Shown here: one piece after another, positions 31,744 through 42,450 of the stretch
How the letters are laid out: every line of letters begins with the position of its first letter
How positions within the stretch are numbered: the first letter of the stretch is position 1
NCBI RefSeq assembly: GCF_001753245.1
Contig: NZ_CP017415.1
Span: 2,198,501-2,262,500 of the forward strand
Direction: 5' to 3'
DNA: 64,000 nt
From: Acidihalobacter yilgarnensis
GTDB taxonomy: Bacteria > Pseudomonadota > Gammaproteobacteria > DSM-5130 > Acidihalobacteraceae
Notes under the pieces: generated by a model
Told to the model about the DNA's origin: nothing
The model's database searches: none
The model's input: only the letters and a program-made list of their open reading frames with translations
Translations under genes and position numbers: made by a program

Positions 31744-32517
31744 TTAACGGATGATGCTGCGCCGCACGTCCTTCTGCAGAAAATCCAGCAACGGACGAAT
31801 CGCGGGTTCCGTCGTCGCCAGCACCGTCAATTCCGCCAACGCATCGTCAAGGGTCAGACCCTGTCGATACAGCAGCTTGTAGGCACGCCGCAACTGGCTA
31901 ATCTGTTCAGGCGAGAAGCCCCGCCGCTTCAGCCCTTCCTTGTTGATGCCATGCGGATGTGCCGGGTTGCCCGATACGATCATATAAGGCGGCACGTCCT
32001 TGGCAATCGCACTACCCATGCCGGTGAACGCATGGGCGCCGATACTGCAAAACTGATGTACCAGCGTGAAGCCGCTGAGAATCACCCAATCGTCGATATG
32101 CACGTGCCCAGCCAGTGAGGCATTGTTCGAAAAAATCGTGTTGTTGCCGATCCGGCAGTCATGGGCGATATGAATATAGGCCATCAGCAAATTGTCATCG
32201 CCGATGAGCGTGCGGCCATTACCGTTGAGCGTGCCGCGGTTGATCGTCACGCTCTCGCGAATCAGGTTACGGTCGCCGATCACAAGTTCCGTCGGTTCGC
32301 CGCGATACTTCTTATCCTGCGGATCCGAACCAAGCGAGGCGAACTGCAGAATGCGATTATCGCGACCAATGCGGGTCGGTCCCTCGATCACCACGTGCGG
32401 GCCGATATAGGTGCCGGCATCTACGGTAACATTTGGACCGATAACGCTGAACGGGCCAACCGTCACATCCCCAGCCAGCTCGGCGCTGGAATCGATGATG
32501 GCTTGTGGATGAATCAA
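31744..32517 (-). CDS. lpxA: Acyl-ACP--UDP-amino-sugar O/N-acyltransferase LpxA
   Basis: From a TTG at 32517, overlapping the fabZ stop as TTGA, the protein has 257 residues and begins with the family pattern [11 protein letters not shown]. It is a left-handed beta helix of hexapeptide repeats with the catalytic region [14 protein letters not shown] and a helical C-terminus. It adds the first 3-hydroxyacyl chain to UDP-GlcNAc. With gnnA/gnnB nearby its substrate is probably the 3-amino analogue, forming an amide. An upstream ATG would extend it into fabZ without homology, so the TTG is preferred. Confidence 0.93.
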   Translation of the reverse strand: MIHPQAIIDSSAELAGDVTVGPFSVIGPNVTVDAGTYIGPHVVIEGPTRIGRDNRILQFASLGSDPQDKKYRGEPTELVIGDRNLIRESVTINRGTLNGNGRTLIGDDNLLMAYIHIAHDCRIGNNTIFSNNASLAGHVHIDDWVILSGFTLVHQFCSIGAHAFTGMGSAIAKDVPPYMIVSGNPAHPHGINKEGLKRRGFSPEQISQLRRAYKLLYRQGLTLDDALAELTVLATTEPAIRPLLDFLQKDVRRSIIR

Positions 32518-32990
32518 GGCATCACCTCTCGTCCCGCGCACATCAGCTCGGCCTCCGCGGCCAAATCGCCATCGACTCGCGCTTCCGCCGAAAATTTCCA
32601 CATATCCCGCTTCACGCGCAGCAATTCCACACGCATGACGAGTTGATCACCCGGAATCACTTGTCGCTTGAAGCGTGCTCGATCGACCGATACGAAGAGA
32701 TACAGGTAATTTTCTGGCGGCGGGGCTTCTCCACGCGTCTTGAATGCGAGCAGTCCAGTAGCCTGGGCCATGGCCTCCAAAATCAGCACGCCAGGCATGA
32801 CGGGGCGATTTGGGAAGTGCCCTTGAAAAAAGGGTTCATTGACCGTGACGTTTTTTACCGCGGTCAGCCATTCTCCCGGCACATAGTCGACCACCTTATC
32901 CACTAACAGGAAGGGATAACGATGTGGCAGAAAATTCATAATTTCCTGAATATTAAAAGAATTCAAAGTACTCGCCTCAAATGATTCCAT
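32514..32990 (-). CDS. fabZ: 3-hydroxyacyl-ACP dehydratase FabZ
   Basis: The 158-residue protein has the hot-dog-fold motifs of Fab[39 protein letters not shown] (catalytic His and Glu in this stretch) and [13 protein letters not shown]. It dehydrates beta-hydroxyacyl-ACP in fatty acid synthesis and competes with LpxA/LpxD for hydroxyacyl-ACP. The ATG at 32990 lacks a clear ribosome-binding site. A TTG at 32966, with GAGGCGA just upstream, would give [16 protein letters not shown] and may be the true start. Confidence 0.92.
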   Translation of the reverse strand: MESFEASTLNSFNIQEIMNFLPHRYPFLLVDKVVDYVPGEWLTAVKNVTVNEPFFQGHFPNRPVMPGVLILEAMAQATGLLAFKTRGEAPPPENYLYLFVSVDRARFKRQVIPGDQLVMRVELLRVKRDMWKFSAEARVDGDLAAEAELMCAGREVMP

Positions 32991-33000
32991 CGACCACGAT

Positions 33001-34038
33001 TCAGGAATTGTCCCCGTGGTCATTTCTGCTCTGCTCTTCAAGCCTTTTGAGTTCCTTGGCCATCTCATCCAAATGACGGAACCGAGCAGCATTGCGTTGC
33101 CAGCTACGCATCGGCTGTGCCGGCATGCTGGACGAATACGCACCGGCTTCGTCGAGTGAACGCGCCACCAAACTCATACCCGTCACATGCACATGATCGA
33201 CGAGTCGCAAATGGCCTGCGATACCAACACCACCACCGATCGTACAGTAGGCACCGATTTGCGCACTCCCGGCGATGCCAGCGCAAGCTGCAATGGCGGT
33301 GTGATCGCCAATTTTCACGTTGTGGGCCACCTGGACGAGATTATCGATCTTCACGCCGTCACCCAGGATCGTGTCTTCTATCGCTCCGCGATCAATCGTG
33401 GTGTTCGCACCGATTTCGACATCCTCACCGAGGATCACCCGACCCAGCTGAGGCACCTTGAGCCAGCGACCGTCATCTGATGCCAGACCGAATCCATCGG
33501 CGCCAATCACCACGCCGGGATGAATCTGCGTGCGCGCACCGATCCTACAATCAGGACCGACAGTCACGCGCGCCACCAGCCAGACACCCTCGCCCAATTC
33601 GACATCATCAAGGAGCACGCAACCCGGTCCGACTATCGCACCGGCACCTATGCGGCAGCCTTGACCGACTACGGCCAGAGCACCGATGTGCGCAGCCGGG
33701 TCCACGTGTGCACCCGCATCGACCACCGCGCTCGGGTGTATTCCAGGCGGGGGGCGCTTAGCGGGATGCAGCAATGCCGCTGCGCGTGCGAAGGCGGCAT
33801 GCGGATTGTCGCAGACCAGGCAAGGCACGGGAGATTCTGCCACGTGCTGCTCGCATAACAGGACAGCGCCGGCATGGCTCGCGCGTAAGCGCTCGAGATA
33901 ACGCTCGTCCGCCAGGAACGTCAACGCTTCCGGCCCTGCGCTATCCAGAGTCGAGACACGTGAAACTCTGTTCCCGGCCTGATCGGCCGCTACCCGTGCG
34001 CCGACTGCCTGGGCCAACTGCCCCAGGGTCATGCTCAC
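33001..34038 (-). CDS. lpxD: UDP-3-O-acylglucosamine N-acyltransferase LpxD
   Basis: The 345-residue protein has an N-terminal uridine-binding domain ([25 protein letters not shown]) and a long hexapeptide-repeat beta helix with the catalytic-His region [19 protein letters not shown]-terminal helix follows. It adds the second hydroxyacyl chain in lipid A synthesis. It lies between skp and fabZ in the standard order. Confidence 0.95.
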   Translation of the reverse strand: MSMTLGQLAQAVGARVAADQAGNRVSRVSTLDSAGPEALTFLADERYLERLRASHAGAVLLCEQHVAESPVPCLVCDNPHAAFARAAALLHPAKRPPPGIHPSAVVDAGAHVDPAAHIGALAVVGQGCRIGAGAIVGPGCVLLDDVELGEGVWLVARVTVGPDCRIGARTQIHPGVVIGADGFGLASDDGRWLKVPQLGRVILGEDVEIGANTTIDRGAIEDTILGDGVKIDNLVQVAHNVKIGDHTAIAACAGIAGSAQIGAYCTIGGGVGIAGHLRLVDHVHVTGMSLVARSLDEAGAYSSSMPAQPMRSWQRNAARFRHLDEMAKELKRLEEQSRNDHGDNS

Positions 34039-34062
34039 GGCTACGTCCCCTCCTGCTTCGCC

Positions 34063-34581
34063 TTATTTGGCTGTTTTCTTCAAATCCGCGAGCACTTTAT
34101 CGGTCAGATTGATCTTGTCGCTCACGTACACTACGCCATCACTGAGAATCATATCGTAATTGCCCGCTTTGGCGACATGCAGAATAACTTCGGATATTTT
34201 TTTCTGCAGCGCCTGCAGCACCTGATTACGCTTGGTGCCGAAATCTTCACGGAAAGAGGCCAATTCCCGATTGAAGTCGTTTTCCTTCTTCTGCAAATCG
34301 ATTTCTGCCTGCTTCTTACGCTCGGAAGACATTGCACTAGCATTGCGCTTGAGATCCGCCTCCTCTTTCTGAATCCCGTCACGAAGCTCACCCAGCTTCT
34401 TTTCGCGCGGCTGGAATTCTTTCTGCAATTCAGCTCGTGCGGCTTCGGCCTGTGGCGACTTGGCCATGATTTCGGCAACATTCACGAAGCCGATTTTCCC
34501 ACTAGCCGCCTCGCTGGCGGGAGACAGCAACAATAATGCGGAGATCGCGAACAGAGCCAGCAAGCTTTTACGTACGGACAT
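34063..34581 (-). CDS. skp: Periplasmic chaperone Skp/OmpH
   Basis: The 172-residue protein has a signal peptide (LLALFAISALLLLSPASEA) and then the OmpH/Skp pattern: KIGFVNVAEIMAKSPQAEA followed by long charged coiled-coil helices (about residues 45-125) and a C-terminal strand segment (YDMILSDGVVYVS). It holds unfolded outer-membrane proteins in the periplasm for delivery to BamA, the next upstream gene. Confidence 0.9.
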   Translation of the reverse strand: MSVRKSLLALFAISALLLLSPASEAASGKIGFVNVAEIMAKSPQAEAARAELQKEFQPREKKLGELRDGIQKEEADLKRNASAMSSERKKQAEIDLQKKENDFNRELASFREDFGTKRNQVLQALQKKISEVILHVAKAGNYDMILSDGVVYVSDKINLTDKVLADLKKTAK

Positions 34582-34589
34582 ATAACACC

Positions 34590-36887
34590 TCAGAAATAGG
34601 TACCGATGTTGAACTGGAAGAGTTGCAAATGATCACCCGGACGGGCGTTAAGTGGCTTTGCCACACTAAAGCTCAAGGGTCCAATGGGCGACAGCCATTC
34701 CAGGCCGATACCCGCTGAAGCCCTCAGATTTTTGGTCTTGTAATCCTGGGGTGTGGCAAAGACATTACCGACATCGACAAAGGTGCTCAATCGGACAGAG
34801 CTCGAATTTTTTAGGAAGGGCATCGGGAAGATCAGGCTGACTCGCCCGACAACCTTTAAATCACCGCCCACCGGTAATCCTGACACCGGATCCTGCGGGC
34901 CCAATGAGTAATCCTGGTAGCCCGCTACGCTGTTAATGCCGCCCGCATAGTACGTGTCGAAGAAAGGCAATGTATGAGTGCCACCGTAACCTGCGCCATA
35001 GCCCAGCGTACCACTGAGCGACAATGTCAGGTTGTGCGTGACAGGCAGATATTGGTGATTGTCGTAACCCAGCTTGTAGTATTTGATCGAGCTACCAGGC
35101 GTGATCAGGCTCAAATTAAGCGTCTGGTAGTTGCCTTCGGTAGGGAATACGGTGCGGTTACGCGAGTCATGCGAATACCCCATCCCTAAAGTAAACATAC
35201 TGTAACTATTACCGTGACGAGCGATGAAATCTGTCACAGTTTGCGAAGGCGTCGTGCCAGGCTGAACCTTGATACCTTGATAACCATAGCTGGCATCCAG
35301 ACGGTCATATTCAGAAACAGGGATACCGTAGCTAACCGTACCGCCTATACGATCCGAGCTGTAGTCAACCACATAGACTTGGGTGGTATTGGTCTGCTGG
35401 TAATACAGATTGATCGAGCGACTAACACCGTTAAGCGTGTAATAGGGATTGCGATAGTTGAGCTGGTAAAGCGTGTTGATGCTGCTGGTATTCACACCCA
35501 ACTGAATCGCCTTACCTTCGCCTAGAAAATTATTGGTGCTCACGCTGGTCGAAAGGATCACGCCTTCAAATTGTGAATATCCCACGCTGGCCATAAAGCT
35601 GCCAGCCAGGCGTTCCTTCACGTGCACATCCAGGTTAACTTCATTGTCACTACCAGGCACTCGCTGGGTATCGATATTGACGGATTCGATAAATGGCAAA
35701 CGCTGGAGGCGAATCTTGGAACGCTCGATCTCTTTGGCGGAATACTGAGATCCTTCCAATTGCCGCATTTCCCGCCGCAAAACCTCTCCCAGGGTGCCTT
35801 TATTGCCGAAGAAATGTATCTGATTCACGTAAACCCGCTTGCCCGGATCCACGAAAAAAGCCAGACTTATTGTTTTGTTTTTTCGATCGATCTCCGGAAT
35901 TGGATTGACATTCGCAAACGCATATCCGTGATCACCGTACAGTTTGGTCAATGCCTTAATACTATCCGTGACTTGTTTGCGCGAAAATATCTGTCCGGCC
36001 TTGACACTAATCAGCTTATCTATCTCCGCTTTCGGATAAAGCAAATTACCCGCAAGCTTGACGCCAGATACGCGGTACTGGTCACCTTCATGAACGTTGA
36101 TATCGATATAAATATGACGATGTGAAGGCGTCAATGCAACTTGGGTCGAATCTAGAGCAAAATCGATATACCCATGGTTGAGATACTCTGAACGAAGACT
36201 TTCGAGCGAAGTATTCAGCCGCTCACGGGAGTATTTATCGCGATCACTGAAAAAAGCCCACCAAGGCGGAATACCGACATCGAGCAATCCACGCAGATGC
36301 TGTTCCGTATAGGCCTGATTGCCGACAACATTAACCTGCTTGATCTTCGCCGTACGACCTTCGACGATCTTGATGTCAATATTCACCCGATTGCGCGGCA
36401 AGTGCTTAACCACTGCGTCTATTTTGACGTTATATTTCCCGCGTGAGAAATATTGATCGCGCAGTGCGTTCTGCAGCTGCTCAAGAACGGCCGGCTTGTA
36501 TATTTGGGCCTTGGCGACATGCGCCTGCATCAATACCAGTTTGAGCTGAGCTTTGCTGATGACTTTATTGCCACTGAACTTAATGTCATTGATCGCCGGC
36601 CGCTCCTGAACCTTGACGATCAAAACGTGATTCTGTCGATACAGACTCACATTGCTGAAAAATCCCGTGTGATAAAGCGCACTGATGATCTTGCTGGATT
36701 CGGCATCATTGAAGGTTTCTCCCTTGTGGATCGGCAGATAGGCAAAAACCGTCCCCTCTGATATCCGTTGCAAGCCCTGCACCTCAATACCAGATACCTT
36801 GAACTTGTCGGCCACGGTTGCGGCATGCGCCTCCCCGCACAGTAAAGTCAGCAGGACTGGGATACACAGTGAACGCTTTAAAATCAT
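34590..36887 (-). CDS. bamA: Outer membrane protein assembly factor BamA
   Basis: The 765-residue protein has a signal peptide (about 22 residues), five POTRA domains (roughly 27-430, starting FKVSGIEVQGLQRISEGTVF) and a C-terminal 16-strand barrel ending in Phe (FNIGTYF), the outer-membrane insertion signal. The loop-6 region carries VRLSTFVDVGNVF near the end of the barrel. It catalyses folding of beta-barrel proteins into the outer membrane. Its ATG overlaps the rseP stop by one base. Confidence 0.96.
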   Translation of the reverse strand: MILKRSLCIPVLLTLLCGEAHAATVADKFKVSGIEVQGLQRISEGTVFAYLPIHKGETFNDAESSKIISALYHTGFFSNVSLYRQNHVLIVKVQERPAINDIKFSGNKVISKAQLKLVLMQAHVAKAQIYKPAVLEQLQNALRDQYFSRGKYNVKIDAVVKHLPRNRVNIDIKIVEGRTAKIKQVNVVGNQAYTEQHLRGLLDVGIPPWWAFFSDRDKYSRERLNTSLESLRSEYLNHGYIDFALDSTQVALTPSHRHIYIDINVHEGDQYRVSGVKLAGNLLYPKAEIDKLISVKAGQIFSRKQVTDSIKALTKLYGDHGYAFANVNPIPEIDRKNKTISLAFFVDPGKRVYVNQIHFFGNKGTLGEVLRREMRQLEGSQYSAKEIERSKIRLQRLPFIESVNIDTQRVPGSDNEVNLDVHVKERLAGSFMASVGYSQFEGVILSTSVSTNNFLGEGKAIQLGVNTSSINTLYQLNYRNPYYTLNGVSRSINLYYQQTNTTQVYVVDYSSDRIGGTVSYGIPVSEYDRLDASYGYQGIKVQPGTTPSQTVTDFIARHGNSYSMFTLGMGYSHDSRNRTVFPTEGNYQTLNLSLITPGSSIKYYKLGYDNHQYLPVTHNLTLSLSGTLGYGAGYGGTHTLPFFDTYYAGGINSVAGYQDYSLGPQDPVSGLPVGGDLKVVGRVSLIFPMPFLKNSSSVRLSTFVDVGNVFATPQDYKTKNLRASAGIGLEWLSPIGPLSFSVAKPLNARPGDHLQLFQFNIGTYF

Positions 36888-38248
36888 TAAGTCAGCAACC
36901 TGGAAATGTCATTGTAAAAGGCGAGCGACATGAGCGCTCCGAGGAAAACCAGCCCGATCTTCTGACCGATCAATTCGGCGTGTTCAGATAGCGGGCGCCC
37001 GCGTAATAGCTCAATGGTCTGATACAGAAGATGTCCGCCATCGAGTACGGGCACTGGAAGCAAATTAAGCACGCCCAGACTCAGACTGACGACCGCGAGA
37101 AACCCAAGAAAGGCAGACAAGCCGATCGCGGCCGTAATGCCTGCATATTCGGCGATGGTAACCGGCCCACTGAGATTCCGGACGGATGCCTCTCCAACGA
37201 TCAACTTGCCCATCACTCGGAGGGTCAACACCGTCATGTCCCAGGTCCTGGCAGCCCCTTCTCTCAGGGCCTGCAGCGGACCATACCGCACCTCTGTGCG
37301 CAATATTGCTTGTACTGACTTGGGCACGATGCCACCAATCTGGGCATCGATAAAGCCCTGCACATGCCCATCCCTCATTTTGGGGTGTGGCGTAAGCGTA
37401 AGCGGTATTTGCTTGCCATCACGCTCGACAACGAGTGACATACCCTGGCCAGCATGTTGCTGAATCTCCTTGATCCAGGCTGAGGTCGAGGTAACCCCCT
37501 GACCATTCATACTCAGAATGTGGTCTCCGGGCTGCAGGCCGGATTTTGCCGCCGCTCCCCCAGGCATGACCTTGGCGATCACCGGCGTCGACGGCCGCCA
37601 GATCGAAAGCCCCATCAACTGCAAGACTTTGTCACCGTGTTTGAGCAGGCCCAATTCGGCAGTTGGCATCTCTCGCGTTTCGACTGCGCCAGAAGCGGTG
37701 CGCACACGCAGGACAAGACTGCCATGGCTGATACCATCGGCCAGCAACATGAGACGAGCTTGCTCCCAGGTCTGAACCGGACTGCCATTGACGTCTAGAA
37801 TCAAATCTCGCTCATGAAAACCCGCAAGGGCCGCCGGGGTTTCGGGCGTCACGGTTCCGATGTAAGGGCGAATGCCCTGCACACCAACAATGAACATCGC
37901 GGCATACAGCAGGATCGCAAGCAGAAAATTGGCGATTGGTCCCGCCGCCACGATCGCCATGCGATGGGTCACTGGTTGTCGGTTGAATGCACGATCCCGA
38001 AATTCCTCCGCTACCTCACCTTCCCGCTCATCCAGCATTTTGACGTAACCACCGAACGGTAGAGCGGCGATCACATATTCAGTCTGATCCTTACCCCGCC
38101 ATCGCAGCAGCGGGCGACCGAAACCGATGGAAAAACGCAAGACGCGAACGCCCAAACGTCTGGCGACCCAGAAATGGCCAAATTCATGCACCGTCACCAG
38201 GATGCTGACGGCCACAATAAATGCTGCGATATCCCACAATACGTTCAC
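36887..38248 (-). CDS. rseP: Site-2 zinc metalloprotease RseP
   Basis: The 453-residue inner-membrane protease has the zinc motif HEFGH in its first membrane segment ([12 protein letters not shown]), two tandem PDZ domains (about 115-290), and the second active-site segment [13 protein letters not shown]. It performs the intramembrane step of RseA-type anti-sigma factor cleavage and clears signal-peptide remnants. Its ATG overlaps the dxr stop (ATGA). Confidence 0.95.
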   Translation of the reverse strand: MNVLWDIAAFIVAVSILVTVHEFGHFWVARRLGVRVLRFSIGFGRPLLRWRGKDQTEYVIAALPFGGYVKMLDEREGEVAEEFRDRAFNRQPVTHRMAIVAAGPIANFLLAILLYAAMFIVGVQGIRPYIGTVTPETPAALAGFHERDLILDVNGSPVQTWEQARLMLLADGISHGSLVLRVRTASGAVETREMPTAELGLLKHGDKVLQLMGLSIWRPSTPVIAKVMPGGAAAKSGLQPGDHILSMNGQGVTSTSAWIKEIQQHAGQGMSLVVERDGKQIPLTLTPHPKMRDGHVQGFIDAQIGGIVPKSVQAILRTEVRYGPLQALREGAARTWDMTVLTLRVMGKLIVGEASVRNLSGPVTIAEYAGITAAIGLSAFLGFLAVVSLSLGVLNLLPVPVLDGGHLLYQTIELLRGRPLSEHAELIGQKIGLVFLGALMSLAFYNDISRLLT

Positions 38249-39459
38249 GATGTGACCTGCAAGCGGGTATAGCGCGCGTCGACGCTGCGCTGCGCGGAAA
38301 GTCGGGCACGGGCATCCCAGTCCAATATCTGTTCGAGATCACCGGCGTCGCCGGGTGCCAGCGCAGATAGGGTGTCGTCGATCACACCCGGTATATCGGT
38401 AAATCGCAATCTCCGATCGAGGAATGCCGCAACGGCAATTTCATTGGCAGCATTGAGTATTGCGGTGGCTGCGCCACCGGCCGCCATCGCCTCGTAGGCG
38501 AGTCTCAGGCACGGGAAACGCGCCATGTCCACGACCTCGAAATCCAACCGCGCAACGGATATGAGATCCAGCGGCGCCACGCCCGAATACATGCGTTCGG
38601 GCCAAGCCAGTGCGTGAGCGATGGGGGTCCGCATGTCCGGATTACCCAATTCGGCCAACACCGAGCCGTCGCTATAACTGACCAATGAGTGAATCACGCT
38701 CTGCGGATGCACGACCACTTCGACACGGGTGGGATCGACGCCAAACAGCCAGCAAGCCTCGATGACCTCCAACCCTTTGTTCATCAGCGTTGCCGAATCC
38801 ACCGATATCTTGCGTCCCATCGACCAATTGGGATGAGCGCAGGCTGCTTCCGGTGTGACTTGATGCAGTTCCTCGGCAGCATGGCGCCGAAACGGGCCGC
38901 CCGATGCAGTCAATACGATACGCTCCACGCCCCGTGACGGCAGATCGCCACCACGCGTGCCGCAAGGCAGACATTGAAAGACGGCGTTGTGTTCGCTGTC
39001 GATCGGTAGCAGTACAGCCTGGTGTTCAGCAACCTCGGCCATGAACAAGCCGCCGGCCATCACCAACGCCTCTTTGTTCGCCAACAGTATGCGTTTGCCC
39101 GCGCGCACGGCCGCCAGGGTGGGTAATAGCCCTGCGGCCCCAACGATTGCTGCCATCACCACGTCAACCTGTGGCAGGGCCGCCACTTCGGTTAGGCCCG
39201 AGGGTCCGGTCAACACCTGCGTATCGATATCCGCACCCCGTATACGCTGTGCGAGATCGCGCGCGGCGGCCGGATCCGCCATCACGGCATATTCAGGCTG
39301 ATGCTGCAGGCAAAGCTCGAACAATCTTGCGCTATCGCGGTGTGCTGTCATCGCCGTGACGCGAAAACGATCAGGGTGCCTGGCAACCACGTCGAGGGTG
39401 CTAGCACCGATACTTCCGGTTGCGCCCAGAATTGCCAGTCGCTGCACCGCTTGGGTCAC
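38245..39459 (-). CDS. dxr: 1-deoxy-D-xylulose 5-phosphate reductoisomerase
   Basis: From a GTG at 39459, overlapping the cdsA stop as GTGA with GGGAGCG upstream, the enzyme has 404 residues. It shows the NADPH-binding [27 protein letters not shown], the metal-binding [12 protein letters not shown] and the [21 protein letters not shown] stretch. It makes MEP in the non-mevalonate isoprenoid pathway, which feeds the uppS product nearby. In-frame ATGs at 39486 and 39480 would add up to nine residues. The next gene is rseP. Confidence 0.95.
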   Translation of the reverse strand: MTQAVQRLAILGATGSIGASTLDVVARHPDRFRVTAMTAHRDSARLFELCLQHQPEYAVMADPAAARDLAQRIRGADIDTQVLTGPSGLTEVAALPQVDVVMAAIVGAAGLLPTLAAVRAGKRILLANKEALVMAGGLFMAEVAEHQAVLLPIDSEHNAVFQCLPCGTRGGDLPSRGVERIVLTASGGPFRRHAAEELHQVTPEAACAHPNWSMGRKISVDSATLMNKGLEVIEACWLFGVDPTRVEVVVHPQSVIHSLVSYSDGSVLAELGNPDMRTPIAHALAWPERMYSGVAPLDLISVARLDFEVVDMARFPCLRLAYEAMAAGGAATAILNAANEIAVAAFLDRRLRFTDIPGVIDDTLSALAPGDAGDLEQILDWDARARLSAQRSVDARYTRLQVTS

Positions 39460-40283
39460 AAACCGCTCCCGCGCAGCCATAGCCATCCCATCAGAAAGAC
39501 GGGTGCTACCGCCAAATGGCTGTCAAAACGGTCGAGAACACCACCATGCCCAGGCAACAGGCTCCCGCTGTCCTTGGCCCCGGCTAGACGCTTGAGCAGG
39601 CTTTCGAAGAGATCGCCGACCACGGATGCCAGCACCGTCAACAGGCACAAACCCACGAAGCCCATGCGCAGCCACACGTCATCGGCGACGAAGTGCCATG
39701 CACCCGCGATGGCCAGCAGCAAAGACATCAACATTTCTCCCATCAGGCCTTCCCACGTTTTGCCAGGGCTCAGGCGGGGCGCCATGCGATGACGTCCGAA
39801 GCGCTTACCTGCCAGATATGCGGCGCTGTCACCTACTGCGGCCAGCACGACCAGGAACACGAGCAGCCAAGGATCATACCTTTGGAGCCACACGATGGCG
39901 AGCCATGCAGGCACCAGAGATGGCAGAACCGCCAGACGCATGACCATCCGCATGCCGCCGATCACGTCCAACGGGCGGTTGGGGCTGTATACCAATAGCA
40001 GCACGGTGGCAGCGAGCCACCAGATCACGCCAATCAGGATCGGAAGACGCACATCTCCATGCTCCGCCAGGCCCCAAGCCAAGCCGGCGACCACCGCTAC
40101 GACGGCCACATAAGCCAGCCGGATCAAGGGCGTATGCCCCCCGGTCAGGCGCGCCCACTCGTCCGCACCAATCAAAAACGTCACCAAGACGAAAATGCCG
40201 AAGGCAATATTCGGCAGACCCAAGATCGCCGCGAAGGCGACGCCGGCCAGCAGCAAACCCGTGACCAAGCGCTGTTTAAACAC
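39456..40283 (-). CDS. cdsA: Phosphatidate cytidylyltransferase CdsA
   Basis: The 275-residue protein has about eight membrane segments and the CDS signature near the C-terminus ([25 protein letters not shown]). It makes CDP-diacylglycerol, the precursor of all phospholipids. The GTG at 40283 ([14 protein letters not shown]) overlaps the uppS stop by eight bases and fits the family's start. An upstream in-frame ATG would add a non-homologous tail inside uppS. Confidence 0.93.
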   Translation of the reverse strand: MFKQRLVTGLLLAGVAFAAILGLPNIAFGIFVLVTFLIGADEWARLTGGHTPLIRLAYVAVVAVVAGLAWGLAEHGDVRLPILIGVIWWLAATVLLLVYSPNRPLDVIGGMRMVMRLAVLPSLVPAWLAIVWLQRYDPWLLVFLVVLAAVGDSAAYLAGKRFGRHRMAPRLSPGKTWEGLMGEMLMSLLLAIAGAWHFVADDVWLRMGFVGLCLLTVLASVVGDLFESLLKRLAGAKDSGSLLPGHGGVLDRFDSHLAVAPVFLMGWLWLRGSGL

Positions 40284-41007
40284 GTGATTCCACCTGCTCT
40301 CCGGTGCGTCCGAATCGTCGCTGCCTACGGCCATAATCGACAAATGCCTGATCCAGCTCGGCAACGTCAAAATCAGGCCACAGCACATCGGTGAAATAGA
40401 GTTCTGTATAGGCCAGCTGCCACAACAAAAAATTACTGAGGCGTCGTTCTCCGCCAGTACGGATGAACAGGTCTGGATCTGGCAGTCCTGCAGTAGCCAA
40501 CCCGCTCGCGAGGGCAGTTTCGTGCGATTCCTGCGCCACCTCCTCCAGCTTCATATGCTCAGCCGCCTGAGTGATATCCCAACGCCCGCCATAATTAACC
40601 GCGACAACCAGGGTCATAACGTGATTGTCCCGAGTACGCACCTCCGCCTCCGTCATCGCCGCCTGCAAACGCACGGTGAAAGCCTCTCTCGCACCGATGA
40701 AGCGCATACGTATGCCTTTTGCCGCCAACGTGCCGATTTCCCTGCGCAGTGCGGTGATGAACAACTCCATCAGAGCACTGACCTCGCTCTCGGGGCGGCG
40801 CCAGTTCTCGCTGCTAAAGGCAAACAAGGTCAGCACCTCGACGCCACGTTGCGCACATGCCTCAATGACGGCGCGTGCCGAATTCACGCCACGGCGATGG
40901 CCTTCGGTCCTGGGCAAATGACGGGAACGCGCCCAGCGACCATTGCCATCCATGACGATCGCAAGGTGCTTGGGAACGGGGGCTTTGCTGGCGTTATCTG
41001 TTTGCAC
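40276..41007 (-). CDS. uppS: Undecaprenyl diphosphate synthase
   Basis: The 243-residue cis-prenyltransferase has the signature AIVMDGNGRWARSRHLPRTEGH, LTLFAFSSENWRRP, and the late DLFIRTGGERRLSNFLLWQLAYTELYF. It builds the C55 lipid carrier for peptidoglycan and O-antigen from farnesyl diphosphate. It lies between frr and cdsA in the standard order. Confidence 0.95.
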   Translation of the reverse strand: MQTDNASKAPVPKHLAIVMDGNGRWARSRHLPRTEGHRRGVNSARAVIEACAQRGVEVLTLFAFSSENWRRPESEVSALMELFITALRREIGTLAAKGIRMRFIGAREAFTVRLQAAMTEAEVRTRDNHVMTLVVAVNYGGRWDITQAAEHMKLEEVAQESHETALASGLATAGLPDPDLFIRTGGERRLSNFLLWQLAYTELYFTDVLWPDFDVAELDQAFVDYGRRQRRFGRTGEQVESRV

Positions 41008-41044
41008 GTAATCGAAGGACCACCGGGATCGGAACCGTCAACGG

Positions 41045-41605
41045 TCAAATTTCCATCAGTTCCTTTTCTTTCTGCGTCAGCAGGGCATCAACATCGGCGA
41101 TGCTTTGATCCGTCGCCTTCTGTATCAAATCCTGTGCGCGATGCTCTTCATCCTCTGAAATCGCCTTGTCTTTGACCAGAGACTTGAGATCGTTGTTCGC
41201 ATCCCGACGAATATTTCTGACGGCCACTCGAGCACTCTCAGCCTCATGCCGAACCACCTTGACCAAATCGCGCCGACGCTCTTCGGTCAGCGGCGGCATG
41301 GGCACACGAATCACCGTTCCTGATGTGGCCGGATTCAAACCCAGATCCGAGGTCATAATGGCCTTCTCAATCGGCCCAACCATCGTCTTTTCCCAGGGTG
41401 TGATACTCAAGGTCCTGGCATCTTCGATCCCGACCTTTGCCACCTGATTCAGCGGTGTGGCATTGCCGTAATAATCAATCATGATGTGTTCGAGTAGACT
41501 TGGCGTCGCACGACCGGTCCGAATTTTGGCAAATTCATGCTTGAGCGACTCGATGCTTTTCTGCATCCGAGTCTTCGCATCACTAAGCGTTTCGTCAATC
41601 ATCAT
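41045..41605 (-). CDS. frr: Ribosome recycling factor
   Basis: The 186-residue protein shows the RRF pattern: [35 protein letters not shown], and the C-terminal helix with [21 protein letters not shown]. With EF-G it splits post-termination ribosomes. Its ATG overlaps the pyrH stop by one base. Confidence 0.96.
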   Translation of the reverse strand: MMIDETLSDAKTRMQKSIESLKHEFAKIRTGRATPSLLEHIMIDYYGNATPLNQVAKVGIEDARTLSITPWEKTMVGPIEKAIMTSDLGLNPATSGTVIRVPMPPLTEERRRDLVKVVRHEAESARVAVRNIRRDANNDLKSLVKDKAISEDEEHRAQDLIQKATDQSIADVDALLTQKEKELMEI

Positions 41606-42333
41606 CAGTCTCGCTTTACTAAGGTACCGACAGACTCTCCCATCACCACGCGCTTGAGATTGTCCGGCTGGTACACATCAAAAACCCTAAGCGGGATCGA
41701 ATTATCGCGGCACAGAACCAGTGCGGTTTGGTCCATGACTTCGAGGCGAGAACTCAGCGCCTCATCATACGTCAGGCTGTCATAACGTAGCGCGTCAGGA
41801 TTATGCATCGGGTCGGAATCGTAGACGCCGTCCACCTTGGTGGCCTTGAGCATCAGATCCGCGTTGATCTCGCTGGCGCGCAGGCTCGCGGCCGAGTCGG
41901 TGGTAAAATAAGGATTGCCCGTGCCGGCCGCGAAGACCACCACGCGCCCCTTTTCAAGATGACGGACCGCGCGGCGACGGATGTAATCTTCACAGACTTG
42001 GTTGATTTTGATCGCCGACATCACCCGGCAGAAGGCACCGTGGTGCTCCAATGCATCCTGCATTGCAAGCGCATTCATCACGGTTGCCAGCATGCCCATT
42101 TGGTCAGCGGTCACGCGGTCCATGCCTGCCTGGGCTAGCCCAGCGCCGCGAAACAGATTACCACCTCCGATCACCATGGCAACCTGTACGCCAAGTCGAC
42201 TGATTTCGGTGACTTCCCTCGCCATGCGCTGGATCATGTCAGGGTCGATACCGAAGGACAGATTGCCCATCAGCGCCTCGCCACTGAGTTTCAGGAGAAT
42301 ACGTCGATAAGCGGGTTTGGCAGGTTCGCTCAT
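41605..42333 (-). CDS. pyrH: Uridylate kinase
   Basis: The 242-residue amino acid kinase-fold enzyme has [33 protein letters not shown] and [17 protein letters not shown], as in bacterial UMP kinases. It phosphorylates UMP to UDP. It is preceded by tsf and coupled to frr. The gap from tsf holds a GC-rich hairpin. Confidence 0.96.
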   Translation of the reverse strand: MSEPAKPAYRRILLKLSGEALMGNLSFGIDPDMIQRMAREVTEISRLGVQVAMVIGGGNLFRGAGLAQAGMDRVTADQMGMLATVMNALAMQDALEHHGAFCRVMSAIKINQVCEDYIRRRAVRHLEKGRVVVFAAGTGNPYFTTDSAASLRASEINADLMLKATKVDGVYDSDPMHNPDALRYDSLTYDEALSSRLEVMDQTALVLCRDNSIPLRVFDVYQPDNLKRVVMGESVGTLVKRD

Positions 42334-42402
42334 GAGGCGGAGATATCCCGTGGTGAGTGGCGAAACCCAGGCAACCGAGAGCTACCTGGGGTCACATGCA
42401 AA

Positions 42403-42433
42403 CGCGCGGACCGACCCGGGGTCGATCCGCGCG
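42403..42433 (-). other. GC-rich hairpin between tsf and pyrH
   Basis: CGCGCGGA (42403-42410) pairs with TCCGCGCG (42426-42433), and an inner CGAC/GTCG extends the stem. On the minus strand only a short TTTGCATG follows, so it is at best a weak terminator or processing signal between tsf and pyrH. Confidence 0.4.
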
Positions 42434-42450
42434 GAGACCAGGACACGCAG

